A stretch of 64,000 nucleotides of DNA from an uncultured Collinsella sp. (GTDB lineage Bacteria; Actinomycetota; Coriobacteriia; Coriobacteriales; Coriobacteriaceae): assembly GCA_900545745.1 (NCBI GenBank), contig URAD01000006.1, positions 1 through 64,000 of the forward strand, read 5' to 3'. Position numbers and translations under genes: made by a program. Under the pieces are notes generated by a model that did no database searches, had not been told where the DNA came from, and saw only the letters and a list, made by a program, of their open reading frames with translations. Below are positions 26,003-35,025 of the stretch, one piece after another (position 1 is the stretch's first letter; each line of letters starts with the position of its first letter).

Positions 26003-27151
26003 GTGTCGGAAAATAGGGATTACTACGAGGTGCTTGGCGTCGACAAGGATGCCGACGCGCGGACGATTAAGCGCGCGTTTCTAAAGAAGGCCCGTACCGT
26101 ACACCCGGACGTTTCGGACGACCCCGAGGCCGAGGCTAAGTTCAAAGAGCTCAACGAGGCATATTCCGTTCTTTCCGATGAGCAGAAGCGTGCTAACTAC
26201 GACCGTTACGGCACTGCCGACGGCCCCGGTGGCTCCGGCTACGTCGATATCAACGATATCTTTGGTGGCATGGGCATGGACGACTTGTTCTCGTCGTTCT
26301 TTGGCGGCGGTGCCGGCAGTGGCGCCCGCAGCCGTCGTGAGCGTCGTCGCGGACGTGATATGGCCATCTCGCTTTCGGTGACGCTCGAGGAGGCGGCGCT
26401 CGGCTGCAAAAAGACAATCAGCTATGACCGCCTTGCTCCTTGCGAGGACTGCAATGGCACCGGTAGGGCAGAGGGCGCACAGGAAAAGCAGTGCGGCCGC
26501 TGCCACGGTACGGGCTACGTCACGACGGTTCAGCGATCGTTTTTGGGCCAGGTTCAGTCTTCCTCGCCTTGCCCCGACTGCCATGGCGAGGGCACGGTTA
26601 TCGATCATCCCTGCGAGACCTGCGACGGTCAAGGCCGCACGCCTTCGCACGAAAAGATCGACATCGATATTCCCGCCGGCGTTTCGACCGGTCGCCAGCT
26701 TCGTGTGAGCGGCTTTGGCGAGGCTGGCCTTCGCGGCGAGCCTTCGGGCGACCTGATTGTCAACGTGCGCGTCGCCGACCATGAGCGCTTTAAGCGCAAC
26801 GGTGATGACCTGTACCTGGTGAGCGATATCTCGATTGCGCAGGCTGCGCTCGGCTGCGAGATTGAGGTCGAGGGCATTATGCCCGACGAGGTCGTTAAGG
26901 TGACGGTTCCCGCCGGCGCCCAGTACGGCGACACCGTGAGCGTCAATAATTACGGCATGCCGCGCATTGGCGGTGGCGGTTCGCGTGGCCGCCTGATCGT
27001 GCAACTGCGCGTGGTCGTTCCCACCAATCTTTCCAATAAGCAGCGCGAGCTGCTCCGTGCTTTTGCCGATGAGATGGGCGATGACGTCGCTTCTGGTAAG
27101 AAGTCGGTGACCGACCGTATCAAGAGTGCCCTCGACGATATCCTCGATTAA
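26003..27151 (+). CDS. dnaJ: chaperone protein DnaJ
   Basis: 382 residues, class A DnaJ: J domain, G/F region (GGMGMDDLFSSFFGGG), zinc domain with CEDCNGTG, CGRCHGTG, CPDCHGEG and CETCDGQG, and both C-terminal beta domains. It stimulates DnaK ATPase and delivers unfolded clients. The GTG at 26003 follows AAGGA by 7 nt. It is not next to grpE/dnaK, so it is either a second DnaJ or the single one placed apart. Followed by mtaB after 9 bp. Confidence 0.95.
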   Translation: MSENRDYYEVLGVDKDADARTIKRAFLKKARTVHPDVSDDPEAEAKFKELNEAYSVLSDEQKRANYDRYGTADGPGGSGYVDINDIFGGMGMDDLFSSFFGGGAGSGARSRRERRRGRDMAISLSVTLEEAALGCKKTISYDRLAPCEDCNGTGRAEGAQEKQCGRCHGTGYVTTVQRSFLGQVQSSSPCPDCHGEGTVIDHPCETCDGQGRTPSHEKIDIDIPAGVSTGRQLRVSGFGEAGLRGEPSGDLIVNVRVADHERFKRNGDDLYLVSDISIAQAALGCEIEVEGIMPDEVVKVTVPAGAQYGDTVSVNNYGMPRIGGGGSRGRLIVQLRVVVPTNLSNKQRELLRAFADEMGDDVASGKKSVTDRIKSALDDILD

Positions 27152-27160
27152 GGAGCCCGC

Positions 27161-28453
27161 GTGCTCGCACCCCATATTTCCGTCGTCAACCTCGGCTGCC
27201 GTGTCAACCGGGTTGAGTCTGACCGTATCACTGCCGATCTTATGCGCTTGGGCTTTGCTATTGTGGAGCCCCAGGATGCCGATCTGATCGTCATTAACAC
27301 TTGTGCCGTTACGGGCGAGGCCGAGGCTAAGACCCGTAAGGCCGTCCGTCATGCGCTGGCCCATCCAAACGAGCCCTATGTGGTCGTGACCGGATGCGTG
27401 GTCAATTTGCATCCCGAGGAGCTGTCGGAGCTGTCGGATCGCGTGATTGCCGAGCCGTCCAAGATAGATGTCGCCGAACGTGTTTGCGAGGTGCTGGGTG
27501 TTGAGTCCGATAGCGTTCCCGCCTGCAGCGATGGCGAGGTGGTCGATGCGCTCGGTCGCTCTCGCCTGGGCGTGAAGATTCAGGATGGCTGCAACCATCG
27601 CTGCACCTATTGCATTGTGTGGAAGGCGCGCGGCCCCGAGCGATCCGTGCCCGTCGAGTCCGTGCTCGAGCAAGTTCGCGAGGCCCAGGAGGCCGGCGTG
27701 CCCGAGGTGGTGCTGACCGGTGTGAACCTGGGTGCCTACGATGGCAAGAGCGCGACCGACGAGCACGTCGAAATCGATGAGCTGCTCGAGGCCATCATGG
27801 AGCGCACGTCTATTCCGCATGTGCGCATTTCCTCGGTCGAGCCCATGGATATCTCCGAGCGCCTGCTTAAGGTTATGGCGCGCTACCCGCAGCGTATCGC
27901 CCCGTTTTTGCACCTGCCCGTGCAGTCCGGCTGCACGGCGACCCTGCATCGCATGGGCCGTCCCTATAGCGCCGAGGCCTTTGAGGACACGGTGCGTATG
28001 ATTCGCGCCAACTTGCCCCAGGCGTCCCTTTCGTGCGATGTCATCGTCGGTTTTCCTGGTGAGACGGACGAGGAGTTCGAGGAGTCGCTGGCGCTGTGCC
28101 GCCGTGTGGGTTTCTCGCGTATGCACGTGTTCCGCTACAGCAAGCGTCCCGGTACCCTTGCTGCCGACATGCCCGACCAGGTGCCACCCGAGGTTATGGC
28201 CGAGCGCAGCCGCCGTATGCGGGCCGCCGCACAGGAGCTCGCTATTGCCGACGCTCGTCGTCGCGTGGGCACGGTCGAGCGTGCCGTGCTCGAGTATGGT
28301 GACAACCTGACGCTCGGCTCGTTCCATCATGCCCGTCTTGACGATACCTGTGGACTTACAGCCCCGTGCCTGCTCGATGTTGCTATCATCGGAGTCGATG
28401 ATTCCGGCTTGGTCCATGCACGCAGGGAGGTTCATGGAAGCCTCGAAGATTAG
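27161..28453 (+). CDS. mtaB: tRNA t6A37 methylthiotransferase MtaB
   Basis: 430 residues, radical SAM methylthiotransferase converting t6A to ms2t6A at position 37. N-terminal UPF0004 domain with three cluster cysteines (LGCRVN, INTCAVTG, VTGCVV), radical SAM motif CNHRCTYC, and a shorter TRAM-like end. The LGCRVN signature (R in place of the Q/K of MiaB/RimO) is typical of MtaB. GTG start with AAGGAG 6 nt upstream. Overlaps phoH by 20 bp. Adjacency to dnaJ is common in Firmicutes and Actinobacteria. Confidence 0.9.
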   Translation: MLAPHISVVNLGCRVNRVESDRITADLMRLGFAIVEPQDADLIVINTCAVTGEAEAKTRKAVRHALAHPNEPYVVVTGCVVNLHPEELSELSDRVIAEPSKIDVAERVCEVLGVESDSVPACSDGEVVDALGRSRLGVKIQDGCNHRCTYCIVWKARGPERSVPVESVLEQVREAQEAGVPEVVLTGVNLGAYDGKSATDEHVEIDELLEAIMERTSIPHVRISSVEPMDISERLLKVMARYPQRIAPFLHLPVQSGCTATLHRMGRPYSAEAFEDTVRMIRANLPQASLSCDVIVGFPGETDEEFEESLALCRRVGFSRMHVFRYSKRPGTLAADMPDQVPPEVMAERSRRMRAAAQELAIADARRRVGTVERAVLEYGDNLTLGSFHHARLDDTCGLTAPCLLDVAIIGVDDSGLVHARREVHGSLED

Positions 28454-29420
28454 ACTTACCGTTCCCGAGGGTATTGACCCCTCGCGCGTTTTGGGTGCCG
28501 GCGACGGCGTCCTTTGTGCGCTGGAGAGCTCAGTTCGCGCCCACGTGGTCGCCCGTGGCGACAGCATCGCCGTGAGCGGTGACCCGGACGAGGTCGAACT
28601 GGTCGCGCGTTTTTTCGAACATGCCTTTCGTGAGGCTGCTTCCGGGCGCACGCTTTCTGCCGACGATGTCTCTCGCTGCCTGGCCGTCTTGCGCGACGGT
28701 GAGCACGAGGCTACGTCGCTTCGCGATGACGTGCTGCTTTCGTATCGCGGTCGCGTCATTCGCCCCAAGACGCTCGGTCAAAAGCGCTATGTGGATGCCA
28801 TCCGCTCAAATACCATCACGTTTGGCTTGGGTCCTGCCGGTACCGGTAAGACCTATCTGGCCATGGCGCTCGCTGTTGCCGCACTCAAGCGTCACGAGGT
28901 GGGCCGTCTGATCTTGACGCGTCCGGTTGTCGAGGCGGGGGAGAACCTGGGCTTTTTGCCCGGTACCCTTGAGGAAAAGATAGATCCCTACATGCGCCCG
29001 CTCTACGACGCCCTATTTTGCATGATGGATCGCGAGCGCACCGATGAGCTCATGGAGCGCGGCGTGATCGAGATCGCCCCGCTTGCCTACATGCGCGGCC
29101 GCACGCTGAGCGACGCCTTCGTGGTGCTCGACGAGGCCCAAAATACCACGCCCGAGCAGATGAAGATGTTTCTGACGCGCCTGGGCTTTAACTCCAAGTT
29201 TGTGATTACCGGCGACCTGAGCCAGCGTGACCTGGTGGGCCGTCGTGGTGGCTTGGCGGATGTCGAGAAGATTTTGGGCCGTGTCGACGATGTCGCATTT
29301 TCTCACCTCGAGCGTGCCGACGTGGTGCGCCATGCCCTGGTGGGACGTATCGTCGAGGCATATGATGCTTATGATGACGTGCGCGAGCAGCGCCCGCGCG
29401 ACCGAAAGGAGTCCCGTTGA
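28434..29420 (+). CDS. phoH: PhoH family ATPase
   Basis: 328 residues. N-terminal KH-like/PhoH-specific region (to about 110) then an AAA-like ATPase domain with Walker A GPAGTGKT (133-140) and Walker B VVLDEAQN. It is thought to act with YbeY in RNA or ribosome maturation; ybeY follows with a 4-bp overlap. The ATG at 28434 follows AGGGAGG by 4 nt, within the end of mtaB. Confidence 0.93.
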   Translation: MEASKIRLTVPEGIDPSRVLGAGDGVLCALESSVRAHVVARGDSIAVSGDPDEVELVARFFEHAFREAASGRTLSADDVSRCLAVLRDGEHEATSLRDDVLLSYRGRVIRPKTLGQKRYVDAIRSNTITFGLGPAGTGKTYLAMALAVAALKRHEVGRLILTRPVVEAGENLGFLPGTLEEKIDPYMRPLYDALFCMMDRERTDELMERGVIEIAPLAYMRGRTLSDAFVVLDEAQNTTPEQMKMFLTRLGFNSKFVITGDLSQRDLVGRRGGLADVEKILGRVDDVAFSHLERADVVRHALVGRIVEAYDAYDDVREQRPRDRKESR

Positions 29421-29926
29421 GTGTATTGATCAGCAACGATGCCGAGCTCGATACGCTGCTCGACGCGCAGGAGGTAGAACACATCTGCGAGGTCGTGCTT
29501 GCCGCCGAAGGCGTTGAGCGTGAAGTCGAGATTTCCCTTTCGTATGTCGACGAGGACGAGATGCACGAGCTCAACCACGAGTGGCGCGGTATCGACCGCA
29601 CCACCGATGTCCTCTCGTTTGAATGCGACTCGGCCTTTGACGAGGATATTCCCGCCGACGAGACGCTTGAGCTTGGCGATATCATCCTGGCCCCGCAAGT
29701 CATTGCCCGTCAGGCCCCCGGCTTTGGCAATGCCCCTGCCGACGAGTGCCGCCTGATGCTCGTGCATGGCATGCTGCACCTGCTGGGGTATGACCATATC
29801 GAGGACGACGAGGCCGAGGTCATGGAGGCCCGCGAGGACGCCATCCTGCGCGATCTGGCGCTCGAGCGCGGCGAGGACCCCAAGCTGGTCCACGTCGGCC
29901 CCATCACCAACCACGCCCACGACTAG
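29417..29926 (+). CDS. ybeY: endoribonuclease YbeY (rRNA maturation factor)
   Basis: 169 residues, zinc metalloprotein of 16S rRNA 3'-end maturation. The zinc site HGMLHLLGYDH gives His117, His121, His127. The start is an unusual TTG at 29417 (TTGA overlapping the phoH stop), chosen because AAAGGAG sits exactly 5 nt upstream; no ATG/GTG in frame is better placed. Confidence 0.93.
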   Translation: MSVLISNDAELDTLLDAQEVEHICEVVLAAEGVEREVEISLSYVDEDEMHELNHEWRGIDRTTDVLSFECDSAFDEDIPADETLELGDIILAPQVIARQAPGFGNAPADECRLMLVHGMLHLLGYDHIEDDEAEVMEAREDAILRDLALERGEDPKLVHVGPITNHAHD

Positions 29927-29935
29927 GAGCCGTCT

Positions 29936-30313
29936 ATGATTCCCGGATCGAACAAGGACCATCCGTCCTTCTTAAAGTCGTTCTCCTACGCCATGGAGGG
30001 CTTCGTCACCGCCGTCAAGACCGAGCGCAATATTAAGGTCATGCTCGTTGCGGGCGTGTGCACCGTCATTGCCGGCTGCATCGTGGGGCTCGACATTGCC
30101 GAGTGGGCCACGATTATCATCTGTTGTGGCCTGGTGATTCACGGCGAGCTATGCAACACCGCCATGGAGGCGATTGTCGATCTGGCGACCCAGGAGCTCC
30201 ATCCGCTGGCAAAGCGCGCGAAGGATATCGCCGCCGCCTCCGTATACGTTCTTTCCATCACCGCCGCGATTGTGGGCTTGCTGGTATTTGCCCACGCGCT
30301 CGGCTTTATCTAG
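29936..30313 (+). CDS. dgkA: diacylglycerol/undecaprenol kinase (DgkA family)
   Basis: 125 residues, a small integral membrane kinase with three predicted membrane helices. Active-site segment GELCNTAMEAIVDL (ExxNTAxE) and the following HPLAKRAKDIAAASV are family signatures. In Gram-positive bacteria these enzymes phosphorylate undecaprenol for cell-wall carrier recycling, which is the likely role here. Placed between ybeY and era, as in Firmicutes. Confidence 0.9.
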   Translation: MIPGSNKDHPSFLKSFSYAMEGFVTAVKTERNIKVMLVAGVCTVIAGCIVGLDIAEWATIIICCGLVIHGELCNTAMEAIVDLATQELHPLAKRAKDIAAASVYVLSITAAIVGLLVFAHALGFI

Positions 30314-30325
30314 AAAGGGATTTTC

Positions 30326-31402
30326 ATGTCCGACACTATGCAGCCTATCGATGAAATTTTGGACGACGAGGTCCTGGATGCGGCGGATGCCGAAGCGGCC
30401 GAAGCATACGAGGAAGTCGAGGAATTCGATCCGTTTGAGGGCATGAGCGACGAGGAGCTCGACGCCCTGTGCGACGAGGACGATAGCCTCGCGGGCTTTG
30501 GCGACGTTGAACCCGGTTTTCGCAGCGGCTTCGTAGCCCTGGTCGGACGCCCCAACGCCGGCAAGTCCACGCTGCTCAACGCCTGCTATGGCAAAAAGGT
30601 CGCCATCACCTCGCCGGTGGCACAGACGACCCGCCGTCGCATGCGCGCCGTCGTCAACCGTCCCGGCTACCAGCTGGTCTTTGTCGATACCCCGGGTATT
30701 CATAAGCCCAAGGACGGCCTGGGGTCCGAGCTCAACAAGAGCGCACTGTTCGAGTTGAACGATGTCGACGTCGTCGCGTTTTTGATTGATGCCACCAAGC
30801 CCATCGGCAGGGGAGACGCCTGGGTTGCCGAGCGTGTCAGATGCGCTCGTTGCAAGAAGGTCCTGGTGCTCACCAAGGCCGATGAGGCCGACCCCGCACA
30901 GGTCATGGAGCAGCTTAAGGCTGCCCACGAGCTTATGGAATATGACGACGAGATTGTGACGTCGTCGGTTAAGAACTTCAACGTCGATGCCTTTATAGAG
31001 ACCGTTGCGCACTTTTTGCCTGAGGGTCCGCGTTGGTTCCCCGAGGACATGGGTACTGACGCTTCCGATGAGACGCTCGTTGCCGAGTTTGTGCGCGAGA
31101 AGGTCTTGCGCCGCACCCGTGATGAGATTCCGCACTCCGTTGGCGTGATCTGCGATGCGCTCGAGCAGACCAAGAAGGTGCTGCGCGTGCACGCCACCAT
31201 TTACGTCGAGCGCGAGGGCCAAAAGGGCATCATCATCGGCAAGGGCGGCGAGATGATCAAGCATATCGGTATCGACGCCCGACGCGATCTTGAACGCATT
31301 TTTGGCACGCAGGTCTTTTTGGAGCTGGACGTGAAGGTCAAGGCCGGCTGGCGTGACGACGAGGCCCAGATTCGCCGCTTTGGCTACAACGCCGAGGACT
31401 AA
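30326..31402 (+). CDS. era: GTPase Era with acidic N-terminal extension
   Basis: 358 residues, about 55-60 more than usual. Ribosome-assembly GTPase that binds the 16S rRNA 3' end. G1 is GRPNAGKS (74-81), G3 DTPG, G4 TKAD, and the KH domain has GIIIGKGGEMIKHIG. Residues 1-65 are strongly acidic and unlike Era from model species. The ATG at 30326 has AAAGGGA upstream, which supports the long form; no later start has a comparable site that I could see. Confidence 0.94.
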   Translation: MSDTMQPIDEILDDEVLDAADAEAAEAYEEVEEFDPFEGMSDEELDALCDEDDSLAGFGDVEPGFRSGFVALVGRPNAGKSTLLNACYGKKVAITSPVAQTTRRRMRAVVNRPGYQLVFVDTPGIHKPKDGLGSELNKSALFELNDVDVVAFLIDATKPIGRGDAWVAERVRCARCKKVLVLTKADEADPAQVMEQLKAAHELMEYDDEIVTSSVKNFNVDAFIETVAHFLPEGPRWFPEDMGTDASDETLVAEFVREKVLRRTRDEIPHSVGVICDALEQTKKVLRVHATIYVEREGQKGIIIGKGGEMIKHIGIDARRDLERIFGTQVFLELDVKVKAGWRDDEAQIRRFGYNAED

Positions 31403-31417
31403 GGACGCGCGGCGCGC

Positions 31418-32167
31418 ATGGCAGGCTCCCGGACATATCGCACCAAGGTGCTCGTCCTCGACAAGACGAAGCTCAAAGAGACCGACCTGATCTTGACGAT
31501 GCTTGACGAGCGGGGGCGGCAGGTTCGTGCCGTGGCAAAGGGCGCCCGCAAACCCGGCGGACGCCTGGCTGCGCGCTGCGAGCTGTTCTGTACGGTCGAT
31601 ATGCTGCTCGCACATGGACGGTCACTCGACGTGGTTTCCCAGGCCGAGCTTATGGAGGCGCCGCTCGGCGCTGCGCCCGATTACGAGACGACCTGCGCCG
31701 CAAGCGCGATCGCCGAGGTTGCGCGCGTGTGCTCGTTCGAGGACGCCGAGGACCCGTTTACCTTTGCCATCACGCAGCGAGCGCTTGCCCTGGTGGGCAG
31801 CGGGCTTGACACGGCGCATATGGACCTACTTGTGGCGGCATATGTCTTTAAGTTGCTGTCGCACGTTGGCTATCGACCCGATTTTTCGGCCTGCGTGCTG
31901 TGCGGAGACCCCATGCTGTCGTATTTTTCACCCCAGGCGGGCGGTCTCATGTGCGGGTCGTGCGCGTCGAGCGTTCCAGGTGCCGAACTGGTGTCGACCG
32001 GTGAGACCGCATGGCTGCGCGCCCTCATGTCCATGACCTTCGATGCGCTCATGGCCGAGCGAATCGACCCGCATACGGCGGCATTCCTGCTCGGGCTTTC
32101 GCATGTGTGGGCTGCGACGCACACCGATCAACGCCTCCGTGCGATGGAATTCATGTTGGGTCGGTGA
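31418..32167 (+). CDS. recO: DNA repair protein RecO
   Basis: 249 residues. N-terminal OB fold (TKVLVLDKTKLKETDLILT), a helical domain, and a zinc-finger-like CVLCG...CGSC. RecO with RecR and RecF loads RecA on SSB-coated DNA. It follows era by 15 bp, the common bacterial order. Confidence 0.93.
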   Translation: MAGSRTYRTKVLVLDKTKLKETDLILTMLDERGRQVRAVAKGARKPGGRLAARCELFCTVDMLLAHGRSLDVVSQAELMEAPLGAAPDYETTCAASAIAEVARVCSFEDAEDPFTFAITQRALALVGSGLDTAHMDLLVAAYVFKLLSHVGYRPDFSACVLCGDPMLSYFSPQAGGLMCGSCASSVPGAELVSTGETAWLRALMSMTFDALMAERIDPHTAAFLLGLSHVWAATHTDQRLRAMEFMLGR

Positions 32168-32194
32168 TGATGCGCAGGCGCGGGCTGCTTGTGG

Positions 32195-32305
32195 TATCAT
32201 GCCGACCTGTTGGTACCTCGACCTTGGTTGCTCGCTCCACCGGCGGCTTCCCAGTCCGAGGCGAATCGAGTCGCCCGCGGGCGACGTAAAACGAAAGGTG
32301 AAACA
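32195..32305 (+). promoter_or_regulatory. rpsO promoter and structured leader
   Basis: The extended -10 TGGTATCAT (TATCAT 32195-32200) gives a leader of about 100 nt. A 16-base perfect palindrome (GTCGCCCGCGGGCGAC, 32270-32285) lies 8 nt before the ribosome-binding site AAAGGTG (32294-32300). S15 commonly represses its own mRNA through leader structure, so this is a candidate autoregulatory site. Confidence 0.45.
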
Positions 32306-32584
32306 ATGACTGTTTCCAAAGAGCGCAAGGCGGAGCTGACTGCCCAGTTCGGTAACACCCCGGTCGACACCGGCAACCCCAAGGTTCAGGTCGCCATCCT
32401 GTCCGAGCGCATCAAGGAGCTGACCGAGCACATGAAGTCCCACCAGAAGGACTTCCACACCCGTCGTGGCCTGCTCATGCTCGTCGGCCGTCGTCGTCGT
32501 CTTCTCTCCTACATCAAGAAGAACGACATCGTCGAGTACCGTGAGCTCATCAAGGCTCTGGGCATCCGCGACAACATCCAGTAG
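32306..32584 (+). CDS. rpsO: 30S ribosomal protein S15
   Basis: 92 residues, three to four helices, with the rRNA-binding segment DFHTRRGLLMLVGRRRRLLSYI. The ATG at 32306 follows AAAGGTG by 5 nt. rpsO-pnp is the usual order; here a terminator separates them. Confidence 0.97.
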   Translation: MTVSKERKAELTAQFGNTPVDTGNPKVQVAILSERIKELTEHMKSHQKDFHTRRGLLMLVGRRRRLLSYIKKNDIVEYRELIKALGIRDNIQ

Positions 32585-32598
32585 GATTTGTACATGCT

Positions 32599-32630
32599 AA
32601 GAGCGTCCTGCGCAGCGGGGCGCTCTTTTT
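32599..32630 (+). terminator. rho-independent terminator after rpsO
   Basis: AGAGCGTCC (32600-32608) pairs with GGGGCGCTCT (32617-32626) with one mismatch, then T-run. Readthrough into pnp is possible. Confidence 0.8.
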
Positions 32631-32697
32631 GTGTAAGGGCGCGAACAATCACGCTCTGAAGCGTGGCGGGGGCAGGGGGCCCGCGTCACATGAGAAG

Positions 32698-32720
32698 CCC
32701 GCAGGCAAGGGGTCTGCGGG
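32698..32720 (+). promoter_or_regulatory. hairpin just upstream of the pnp ribosome-binding site
   Basis: Perfect 7-bp CCCGCAG/CTGCGGG stem with a 9-base loop, 2-4 nt before AAAGGAG. In E. coli pnp is autoregulated through a leader hairpin; this one is in the corresponding place, but function is inferred. Confidence 0.4.
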
Positions 32721-32733
32721 GTAAAGGAGAACA

Positions 32734-34971
32734 ATGACACTCGTATCCAAGACCTTTGAGCTGTACGGCAAGACCTACACCTTTGAGTCGGGCGAGCTTG
32801 CCAAGCAGGCCACCGGCGCCTGCCTGGTCAAGCAGGGTGACACCACGATGCTCGACACCGTGGTCGTCTCCAAGGAGCGTAAGAACTACGACTTCTTCCC
32901 GCTGACCGTCGACTTCAACGAGAAGATGTACGCCGCCGGCCGCATCCCGGGTGGCTACCTCAAGCGTGAGGGCCGTCCCAGTGAGAAGGCTACGCTCACC
33001 GCGCGCATGATCGACCGTCCGATTCGCCCGAGCTTCCCGGATGGCTTCCGCAACGAGGTGCACATCGTCGCCACCTCGCTCGTCGCCGACCAGGTCAACC
33101 CCTTCGACGTCATCAACGTCATGGGTGCTTCTCTGGCCATGACGCTCGGCGGCGTGCCCTTCGAGGGTCCGCTTGCCTGCGTGCGCATCGGCCGTAACGT
33201 GGAGACCGGCGAGTTTATCGTCAACCCCACCTACGAGGAGCGCGAGAACTCCGATCTGGACCTGGAGCTGGGCGGCTCTGCCGACTTCATCTCGATGGTC
33301 GAGGCCGGCGCCGAGGAGATCTCCGAGGACGACATGCTCGCCGCCATGAAGTTTGGCCAGGAGGCCCTTGCTGCTTTCTGCCAGGCTCAGGACGAGTTCG
33401 TTGCCGAGTGGGAGCAGGTCAACGGCCCCATCGTCAAGAAGGAGTACCCGCTCGACCAGCCCGTCGAGGAGGTCCAGGAGCGCATCTTCGCCCACTACGA
33501 CGAGATGGCAGCTGCCCTTCGCGACGCCGACAAGCTCTCCCGTATCGGCAAGGTCGAGGCTCTGAAGGAGTCCATCCGTGCCGAGTTTACCGAGGAGGAG
33601 CAGGCCGCTTGGGAGCGCGAGATCCCCGTGGCGCTCAAGAAGCTCGAGAAGAAGGCCATGCGCACCATGGTCGTCGAGACCGGTGAGCGCGTCGACGGCC
33701 GTGCCGCCGACGAGATCCGTCCCATCATGGTGAAGGACAACTACCTGCCGCTCGTTCACGGCTCCGGCCTGTTCCAGCGTGGCCAGACCCAGGTGCTCTC
33801 CGTCCTGTCGCTCGGCATGCTCAACGAGGGCCAGCGTCTGGATACCATCGAGCCCACCGAGGGCAAGCGCTACATGCACCACTACAACTTCCCGCCGTTC
33901 TGCACCGGCGAGACCGGCCGCATGGGCAGCCCCAAGCGCCGCGAGATCGGTCACGGCAACCTGGCCGAGCGCGCTCTGCTCCCGGTGCTTCCCGACGAGA
34001 ACGAGTTCCCCTACGCCATCCGCGTGGTCTCCGAGGTCATGGAGTCCAACGGCTCCTCTTCGATGGCTTCGACCTGCGGCTCCACGCTCGCCCTTATGGA
34101 CGGCGGCGTGCCCATTAAGCGCCCGGTCTCCGGTATCGCCATGGGCTTGATCCAGGAGGAGGGCAAGACCGTGGTCCTGTCCGACATCCAGGGTCTCGAG
34201 GACTTCCTGGGTGACATGGACTTTAAGGTCACCGGCACCACCGAGGGCATCACCGCCCTGCAGATGGACAACAAGGCCACCGGCCTCACCTTCGATATCT
34301 TGGCCCGCGCCCTGCAGCAGGCCAAGGAGGGTCGTGCCTTCATCCTGCAGAAGATGCTCGATGTGATCCCCGAGCCGCGCCACACCACGCGCAGCACCGC
34401 CCCGCGTATCGTCTCCATCCAGGTTCCGACTGACAAGATTCGCGACGTCATCGGTTCCGGCGGTAAGGTTATCCGCGGCATCCAGGACGAGACCGGCGCC
34501 TCGGTCGACATCCAGGAGGACGGCACCGTCTTTGTCGGCGGCACCGGCGAGTCCGTCGACCAGGCTGTCGAGCGCATCAAGCTCATCATCAAGGTTCCCG
34601 AGCCGGGCGAGGAGTACACCGGTCGCGTGGTCTCCATCCAGCCCTTCGGCGCCTTCGTCAACCTGCTGCCCGGTAAGGACGGCCTGCTGCACATCTCCCG
34701 CGTCGCCAAGGGCCGCGTGGAGAAGGTCGAGGACGTCCTCAACGTGGGCGACGAGGTCAAGGTCGTCGTCATCGAGGTCGACGATCGCGGCAAGATCTCG
34801 CTCGATCGTCTGGATAAGCCCGAGGCTCCGGCTCGCGCCGAGGGTGCCTCCGAGGGCGACGGCGAGCACTTCCAGCGTCGTGAGCGTCCGCGTCGCGAGC
34901 GCAGCGACCGTCCGCGCCGTCCCGGCGACAACGGAGGCCGCAAGCCCCGCCGCCACCACGACGCCGAGTAA
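32734..34971 (+). CDS. pnp: polyribonucleotide nucleotidyltransferase (PNPase)
   Basis: 745 residues, 3'-5' phosphorolytic exoribonuclease of the degradosome. Two RNase PH domains with the helical domain between, then KH (VIGSGGKVIRGIQDETG, near 570) and S1 (GRVVSIQPFGAFVNLLPGKDG, near 630). A basic, Arg/Pro-rich tail of about 40 residues follows. Start with AAAGGAG upstream at 32734. rnj downstream and rny at 47 kb make RNA decay a theme of this region. Confidence 0.97.
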   Translation: MTLVSKTFELYGKTYTFESGELAKQATGACLVKQGDTTMLDTVVVSKERKNYDFFPLTVDFNEKMYAAGRIPGGYLKREGRPSEKATLTARMIDRPIRPSFPDGFRNEVHIVATSLVADQVNPFDVINVMGASLAMTLGGVPFEGPLACVRIGRNVETGEFIVNPTYEERENSDLDLELGGSADFISMVEAGAEEISEDDMLAAMKFGQEALAAFCQAQDEFVAEWEQVNGPIVKKEYPLDQPVEEVQERIFAHYDEMAAALRDADKLSRIGKVEALKESIRAEFTEEEQAAWEREIPVALKKLEKKAMRTMVVETGERVDGRAADEIRPIMVKDNYLPLVHGSGLFQRGQTQVLSVLSLGMLNEGQRLDTIEPTEGKRYMHHYNFPPFCTGETGRMGSPKRREIGHGNLAERALLPVLPDENEFPYAIRVVSEVMESNGSSSMASTCGSTLALMDGGVPIKRPVSGIAMGLIQEEGKTVVLSDIQGLEDFLGDMDFKVTGTTEGITALQMDNKATGLTFDILARALQQAKEGRAFILQKMLDVIPEPRHTTRSTAPRIVSIQVPTDKIRDVIGSGGKVIRGIQDETGASVDIQEDGTVFVGGTGESVDQAVERIKLIIKVPEPGEEYTGRVVSIQPFGAFVNLLPGKDGLLHISRVAKGRVEKVEDVLNVGDEVKVVVIEVDDRGKISLDRLDKPEAPARAEGASEGDGEHFQRRERPRRERSDRPRRPGDNGGRKPRRHHDAE

Positions 34972-34994
34972 CAGCTAAACATAAGCAGATCAAC

Positions 34995-35025
34995 AAGGGC
35001 GACTCCGTACAGGGGTCGCCCTTTT
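34995..35025 (+). terminator. rho-independent terminator after pnp
   Basis: AAGGGCGAC (34995-35003) pairs with GTCGCCCTT (35015-35023), then TT. Its 3' half (from 35018) is also the outer end of the long inverted-repeat element described next. Confidence 0.85.

Noticed and set aside
26081..28768. 895-codon open frame on the minus strand
   Set aside because: It runs antisense through dnaJ and mtaB, whose protein families are unmistakable. Long antisense frames arise from the GC-rich codon pattern.
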